Shown here: positions 63,799-64,000 of the stretch, one piece after another
Numbering within the stretch: position 1 is the stretch's first letter
How the letters are laid out: every line of letters starts with the position of its first letter
IMG/VR virus record: IMGVR_UViG_3300017917_001573
Coordinates: 30,972 to 94,971 of that record
Reading direction: 5' to 3' (one strand)
Source of the DNA: a virus
Length of the DNA stretch: 64,000 nucleotides
Position numbers and translations under genes: made by a program
Notes under the pieces: generated by a model
Seen by the model: only the letters and a program-made list of their open reading frames with translations
Told to the model about the DNA's origin: nothing
The model's database searches: none

Positions 63799-64000
63799 AA
63801 CCTATTTCTTTTAAAAATTGAGGAAGTTGTGATGTGATGGATTCTTTATCTACACAATCGAATAATTCTCCACTACTACCATAATCATTAGTTATTGTAA
63901 CATTCTCAACAATTCTATTAGTATATTCTTCTAATAGTTGTTTAGCATATTCTTTTATTACAAAGAGTTCATCCCAAGTAGGTTTTCTACCAAACTGGTC
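63791..64000 (-). CDS. Partial protein, 5' end outside window
   Basis: On the - strand the frame is open from the window edge to a TAA at 63791. About 69 C-terminal residues are visible (including T-W-D-E-L-F-V-I-K-E-Y), helical and acidic. It overlaps the next gene's ATG, as in a translationally coupled pair. No family is recognised. Confidence 0.55.
   Translation of the reverse strand, partial: DQFGRKPTWDELFVIKEYAKQLLEEYTNRIVENVTITNDYGSSGELFDCVDKESITSQLPQFLKEIGYE

Noticed and set aside
1-64000. Alternative genetic code (TAG or TGA recoding, known in some crAss-like phages)
   Set aside because: TAG, TGA and TAA each end genes whose next start lies within a few bases, and large ORFs are intact under the standard code.
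1-64000. tRNA genes, CRISPR array, insertion sequence, integrase
   Set aside because: No cloverleaf-compatible intergenic space (the gaps are under about 85 bases), no repeat-spacer array, and no transposase or integrase motif seen.

Overview
This window is about half of a large, AT-rich (GC near 30% by eye), strictly lytic-looking tailed phage genome of the crAss-like type (order Crassvirales), whose hosts are Bacteroidota. The case rests on four things: giant virion-associated ORFs, including one RNA polymerase with a G-S-D-F-D-V-D active-site signature; a characteristic set of replication and nucleotide genes on the opposite strand; a convergent two-block layout; and Bacteroidota-type translation and transcription signals (A-rich leaders without Shine-Dalgarno sites, and TAnnTTTG promoter elements). 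The standard bacterial code fits: TAA, TGA and TAG all end genes that are followed closely by new starts. Terminase, portal and capsid genes are not in the window and should lie to the left of position 1.

Right-pointing block (1-32510, + strand). It starts inside a large tail gene (nozzle or 'muzzle' type). A 1040-residue cell-wall protein follows, with an L,D-transpeptidase (YkuD) module and a peptidoglycan-binding repeat. Next come a helical putative internal (cargo) protein, an 1888-residue polyvalent protein ending in an SF1 helicase, and a 1066-residue protein with a repeat-flanked C-terminal module. After these lie the 2677-residue RNA polymerase, which has an N-terminal zinc-peptidase signature, and a 1616-residue protein with a second zinc peptidase, a PD-(D/E)XK nuclease and a hydrophobic segment near its C-terminus. 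A small acidic protein with its own promoter closes the block. Genes are packed with gaps of about 0-60 bases. The likely logic is that the tail and cargo proteins carry the polymerase and its partner enzymes into the cell with the DNA.

The blocks converge on a 12-bp perfect-stem hairpin (32513-32540) that works as a terminator for both strands.

Left-pointing block (32526-64000, - strand, read from right to left). It holds small unknown genes; a MoxR AAA+ ATPase / VWA / 166-aa gene unit; a nucleotidyltransferase-like protein; a mini prim-pol; an ATP-dependent DNA ligase; an HNH endonuclease; ThyX; a macro-domain protein; a family B DNA polymerase; dCMP deaminase; an SF2 helicase; a DnaB-like SF4 helicase; a Sak4-like ATPase; a putative SSB; and a DnaG-like primase. 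Further left are rIIA/rIIB homologues, a glycosylase-like protein, a RusA-like resolvase, PD-(D/E)XK nucleases, uracil-DNA glycosylase, MazG-type hydrolases and class I ribonucleotide reductase (NrdB, NrdA). Together these form a largely self-sufficient replication, recombination and dNTP-supply programme. Hairpin terminators cut the block into sub-operons.

The least-explained items are the MoxR-VWA-166 aa unit, the L,D-transpeptidase module inside a virion protein, two modules flanked by short direct repeats, and a shared TTGTTTTAC-type leader element placed 25-26 bases before three genes. No tRNA, CRISPR array, insertion sequence, integrase or holin/endolysin cassette was seen.
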